In this document: piece by piece, positions 5,401 through 7,819 of the stretch
Layout: each line of letters opens with the position of its first letter
How positions within the stretch are numbered: the stretch's first letter is position 1
DNA from: Desulfobacteraceae bacterium
GTDB taxonomy: Bacteria; Desulfobacterota; Desulfobacteria; Desulfobacterales; Desulfobacteraceae
Length of the DNA stretch: 7,819 nucleotides
NCBI GenBank assembly: GCA_015486915.1
Contig: WFQS01000454.1
Coordinates: 1-7,819 of the forward strand
Direction: 5' to 3'
The notes under the pieces: generated by a model
What the model saw: the letters and a program-made list of their open reading frames with translations, nothing else
Told to the model about the DNA's origin: nothing
Databases searched by the model: none
Made by a program: the position numbers and the translations under genes

Positions 5401-6276
5401 ATGGAAAAATATTATATGCAGCAGACTCTGATTGATGACGTATCCTTTTCCGGTATAGGTGTTCATTCGGGGAAAGAAACAAAAATTATTGTCAGGCCTG
5501 CTCCTGAAAATCATGGTATCAGATTCAGAAGGACGGATATACCGGGTACTCCTGATATTCAGGCTATTTTTAAAAAAGTGGTGGATACAAGCCTTGCAAC
5601 AGTTGTGGGCGAGGACGGAGCAATTGTTTCCACCATTGAGCACCTTATGGCATCTTTTGCAGGGCTTGGTATTGATAACGCCCTTGTTGAAATCAATTCC
5701 TATGAAATGCCGATTATGGATGGAAGTGCAGGGAATTTTACATCAATAATGGTGGAAACAGGCATTAAGCAACAAGAAATTCCTAAATGTTTCTTTGTTG
5801 TGAAATCTCCTGTCAGAGTTGAGGCGGGTGATAAATTTGTGGAAATAATACCAGGGACTGGTTTTAAAATAAACTGTTCCATTGAATTTGATAATCCATT
5901 GATTGGGCTTCAGGAATTATCCTTTGATCCTGATCTGGATGACTTTTCTCAGGATATAAGCAGGGCAAGGACTTTCGGTTTTATACGTGATCTTGAGTAT
6001 CTTAAAAAATTCAGCCTCGGCAGGGGTGGAAGCCTTGAAAATGCCGTTGTTATAGATGAAGACAGGATACTTAATGCAGGGGGATTAAGGTATCCAGATG
6101 AATTTGTCAGGCATAAACTTCTTGACTGCCTTGGAGATTTCTCTTTGCTTGGTATGCCGATTCAGGGGCATATTAAAACGAATAAATCCGGTCATGCATT
6201 GAATCATGCATTTATAACAAAGTTTTTAAAAGAAAAAAAATCATGGGAAACAAAGCCGGTTATAATGAAATTGTAA
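5401..6276 (+). CDS. lpxC: UDP-3-O-acyl-N-acetylglucosamine deacetylase
   Basis: LpxC is the zinc-dependent cytoplasmic enzyme that removes the acetyl group from UDP-3-O-acyl-GlcNAc, the committed step of lipid A synthesis. The 291-aa product is close to the usual length of about 300. Zinc and catalytic motifs are present: E80-H81 in STIEHLMASFAGLGIDN, and H238 and D242 in FVRHKLLDCLGD, with H265 in SGHALNHAF. H238, D242 and H265 coincide with the E. coli numbering. The N-terminal QQTLIDDVSFSGIGVHSGK block is the conserved start of domain I. I chose ATG 5401 (AAGG three bases upstream, short spacing); ATG 5416 would give a tighter start, and the frame open further upstream (TTG 5269, ATG 5335) codes for sequence unlike LpxC. 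The next gene follows after 14 nt, which suggests an operon. Its presence implies an outer membrane with lipopolysaccharide. Confidence 0.97.
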   Translation: MEKYYMQQTLIDDVSFSGIGVHSGKETKIIVRPAPENHGIRFRRTDIPGTPDIQAIFKKVVDTSLATVVGEDGAIVSTIEHLMASFAGLGIDNALVEINSYEMPIMDGSAGNFTSIMVETGIKQQEIPKCFFVVKSPVRVEAGDKFVEIIPGTGFKINCSIEFDNPLIGLQELSFDPDLDDFSQDISRARTFGFIRDLEYLKKFSLGRGGSLENAVVIDEDRILNAGGLRYPDEFVRHKLLDCLGDFSLLGMPIQGHIKTNKSGHALNHAFITKFLKEKKSWETKPVIMKL

Positions 6277-6290
6277 GGTATTGAAATCGT

Positions 6291-6881
6291 ATGGCATGCA
6301 ATTTTATAAAGAATAAAAATCCTGTTATTATTGTTTTGAGCCTGATAATAATTTTAAATCCGGTAATACCGGTAATTGCACAGGCCAGCGGGAAAGCTGT
6401 TTTACAGGATATTGTCATCACAAATGACAGGGATGACCTTATCTCATATTTTAAGGTACGGGGTGCTTTTACAAAAAAAATTACCGAGGCTGTTTTTAAT
6501 GGAGTACCAACTTCTTTTTCTTTTCTTGTTGTGCTCTACAAAAACAGGAGTGCATGGTTTAATAAAAAAATAGTTACCCTTAAATTTACAAGTACCTTGA
6601 AATACAATGCATTAAAAAAAGAATTTATAGTAATCAGACCCTGGAAAACAGATAAGGCCTGGGTAACAAAATCCTTTGATCAGGCAAGGATCATGATGAC
6701 CAATGTGGATAATTTAAAGGTTGTATCCCTTGACCGGCTTCGTAAAGGAGAAAAATATCAATTGCGGTTCAAGGCTGAACTGAGCAAAGTAACTCTTCCC
6801 ATTTATCTTCACTATATTTTCTTTTTTGTTTCTCTATGGGATTTTGATACCAACTGGCATACAATAGATTTTGTTTATTGA
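6291..6881 (+). CDS. DUF4390-family exported protein
   Basis: This 196-aa protein has an N-terminal hydrophobic segment (residues about 11-30) ending in VIAQA-SG, a plausible signal peptidase I site after A32, so it is probably periplasmic or membrane-anchored. The mature part is beta-rich and basic (LQDIVITNDRDDLISYFKVRGAFTKK..., FKAELSKVTLPIYLHYIFFF, WDFDTNWHTIDFVY), the pattern I associate with the DUF4390 family, often found next to NtrY-like kinases in Gram-negative bacteria. Its biochemical role is not known to me. It starts at ATG 6291, 14 nt after lpxC, with AAGG 12 nt upstream overlapping the lpxC stop. The length fits an intact member. Confidence 0.75.
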   Translation: MACNFIKNKNPVIIVLSLIIILNPVIPVIAQASGKAVLQDIVITNDRDDLISYFKVRGAFTKKITEAVFNGVPTSFSFLVVLYKNRSAWFNKKIVTLKFTSTLKYNALKKEFIVIRPWKTDKAWVTKSFDQARIMMTNVDNLKVVSLDRLRKGEKYQLRFKAELSKVTLPIYLHYIFFFVSLWDFDTNWHTIDFVY

Positions 6882-6928
6882 TCTTACCTTTTTTAACCTC
6901 GTAATTCAATTCTTTCACCGTTTATTTA

Positions 6929-7819
6929 ATGTTAGATAAAAACAAAAATCATCCGGTCACTCCCCAGGGAGAAAAAAGAAGGCGGAAAAAAGAAGGCTTT
7001 CTGATTGTTATTATTCTTGCGATTGTCGGAATTATAACCTTTGCAGAAACAAAAATCAGTGGTTTCGGGGCTTATATGCCCGTATCCAATGCGGTATTGA
7101 TGTTTATTTTGATCAATACCAATCTTCTGCTTCTCCTGATACTCATCCTCCTTGTTTTCCGAAATCTGATAAAACTGTACTATGAAAGAAAAAATAAAAT
7201 TGTCGGGACAAAACTTAAGACAAGGCTTATAGCGGCCTTTGTAACGCTATCCCTTTTGCCTACAATTGTGTTGTTCTTTTTTTCAATTCATTTTATTTCC
7301 ACAAGTATTGCCTTCTGGTTTAACGCTCCGGTGGAGCAGGCTTTAAATAATTCTCTTTCCGTAGGCCGCAAGCTTTACGGGTATATTGAGGATAAAAATC
7401 TTTTTTTTGCAAAAAGGGCTGCTTTTCAGATTAATTCAAGAAAACTTCTGCTTGAAAAGAATTCACATAAACTCGCACGCTATGTGCAGGTTGTGCAGAG
7501 GGCATTTGATCTCCAGGCAGTGGAAATATATACTCCCGATGCAAAGCGTTTTACATTGTCCCTGACTCCTGAGCTGAATAACCGGTCTTTTGGTGTTCTT
7601 ACAAGTGATGACCTTATGAATTTTTCAAAGGGAAAATCCTTCAAAACGGTTTTTGAAGATTCAAAATCGGGAGAATTTATCAAAACAATTACTGGTATCC
7701 CCTTTGGAGCCAACCCTTCAGAGGCAAAAGCTTTTCTTGTTATCACATCCCTTATATCTCCTGATCTTTCCAAAAATCTTGCTTCCATTTCCAAGGGTAA
7801 AGAAGAGTACCAGCAATTA
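6929..7819 (+). CDS. NtrY-like sensor histidine kinase, N-terminal part, cut by window end
   Basis: ATG 6929 opens a frame of 297 codons that stays open to the last base. After a basic cytoplasmic start (residues 1-22, KRRRKKEG) come three membrane spans: about 24-38 (FLIVIILAIVGIITF), 56-78 (LLLLLILILLVF core) and 100-124 (RLIAAFVTLSLLPTIVLFFF). A region from about 130 to 288 follows that is probably a periplasmic sensing domain (AFWFNAPVEQALNNSLSVGRKL... to ...FLVITSLISPDLSKN). The window ends at GKEEYQQL, where NtrY-type proteins approach the next membrane span. The HAMP, PAS and kinase domains would lie beyond the window. The family phosphorylates an NtrX/NtrC-type sigma-54 response regulator. 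The gene is 47 nt after the DUF4390 gene, with no clear Shine-Dalgarno before the ATG; the next upstream in-frame stop is at 6902, and no other usual start lies between. Confidence 0.8.
   Translation, partial: MLDKNKNHPVTPQGEKRRRKKEGFLIVIILAIVGIITFAETKISGFGAYMPVSNAVLMFILINTNLLLLLILILLVFRNLIKLYYERKNKIVGTKLKTRLIAAFVTLSLLPTIVLFFFSIHFISTSIAFWFNAPVEQALNNSLSVGRKLYGYIEDKNLFFAKRAAFQINSRKLLLEKNSHKLARYVQVVQRAFDLQAVEIYTPDAKRFTLSLTPELNNRSFGVLTSDDLMNFSKGKSFKTVFEDSKSGEFIKTITGIPFGANPSEAKAFLVITSLISPDLSKNLASISKGKEEYQQL

Noticed and set aside
1..7819. CRISPR arrays, tRNA or rRNA genes, defence or toxin-antitoxin system
   Set aside because: I saw no regularly spaced repeats, cloverleaf-like sequence, rRNA stretches or recognisable defence proteins; the accessory content is accounted for by two insertion sequences and fragments.

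Overview
The window is AT-rich bacterial DNA. Its right third (about 5400 to the end) is an ordinary chromosomal block on the + strand: lpxC (lipid A synthesis), a DUF4390-family exported protein, and the N-terminal part of a three-span NtrY-like sensor histidine kinase that runs off the window. This gene order and the protein sequences suggest a Gram-negative sulfate-reducing bacterium of the Desulfobacterota (Desulfobacterales-like). That assignment is inference; there is no rRNA or other strong taxonomic marker.

The left two thirds (1 to about 5095) are mobile DNA. Element 1 (from beyond base 1 to somewhere between 2133 and 2232, genes on the - strand) has a 221-aa helix-turn-helix-rich orfA, followed in the -1 frame by a long open orfB. 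OrfB encodes a zinc-ribbon plus DDE-type transposase, is at least 478 codons long and is cut by the left window edge. OrfB has no convincing start of its own. It joins orfA exactly at a TTA-AAA-AAA slippery site, so the transposase is probably a frameshift fusion.

Element 2 (2732-5092, flanked by TA duplications) is a complete 2361-bp IS630-like element. It has 13-bp perfect terminal repeats, a second symmetric 11-bp internal repeat, a 252-aa HTH orfA and an IS630-type DDE transposase. Here too the second ORF lacks a good start and meets the first at an A8 run, within the same 14-mer (ATTAAAAAAAACTC) seen in element 1, but in the +1 frame.

Element 2 interrupts a small + strand gene of unknown function. 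Removing the element and one TA rejoins a 176-codon frame (2233-2730 plus 5094-5126). That frame also carries an in-frame TAG at codon 21. Between the insertion and lpxC lies a 37-codon scrap resembling the C-terminal Fis-type helix-turn-helix of a sigma-54-dependent regulator, then about 160 bp with one plausible promoter for the lpxC operon.

The most interesting signal is that two transposases of apparently different families share one layout: a palindrome in the leader, an HTH-rich orfA, an A8 slip site just before the orfA stop, then an orfB transposase with no start. This suggests that orfA alone may act as a repressor and that rare slippage makes the transposase. That model is inferred; the sequence layout is seen directly.
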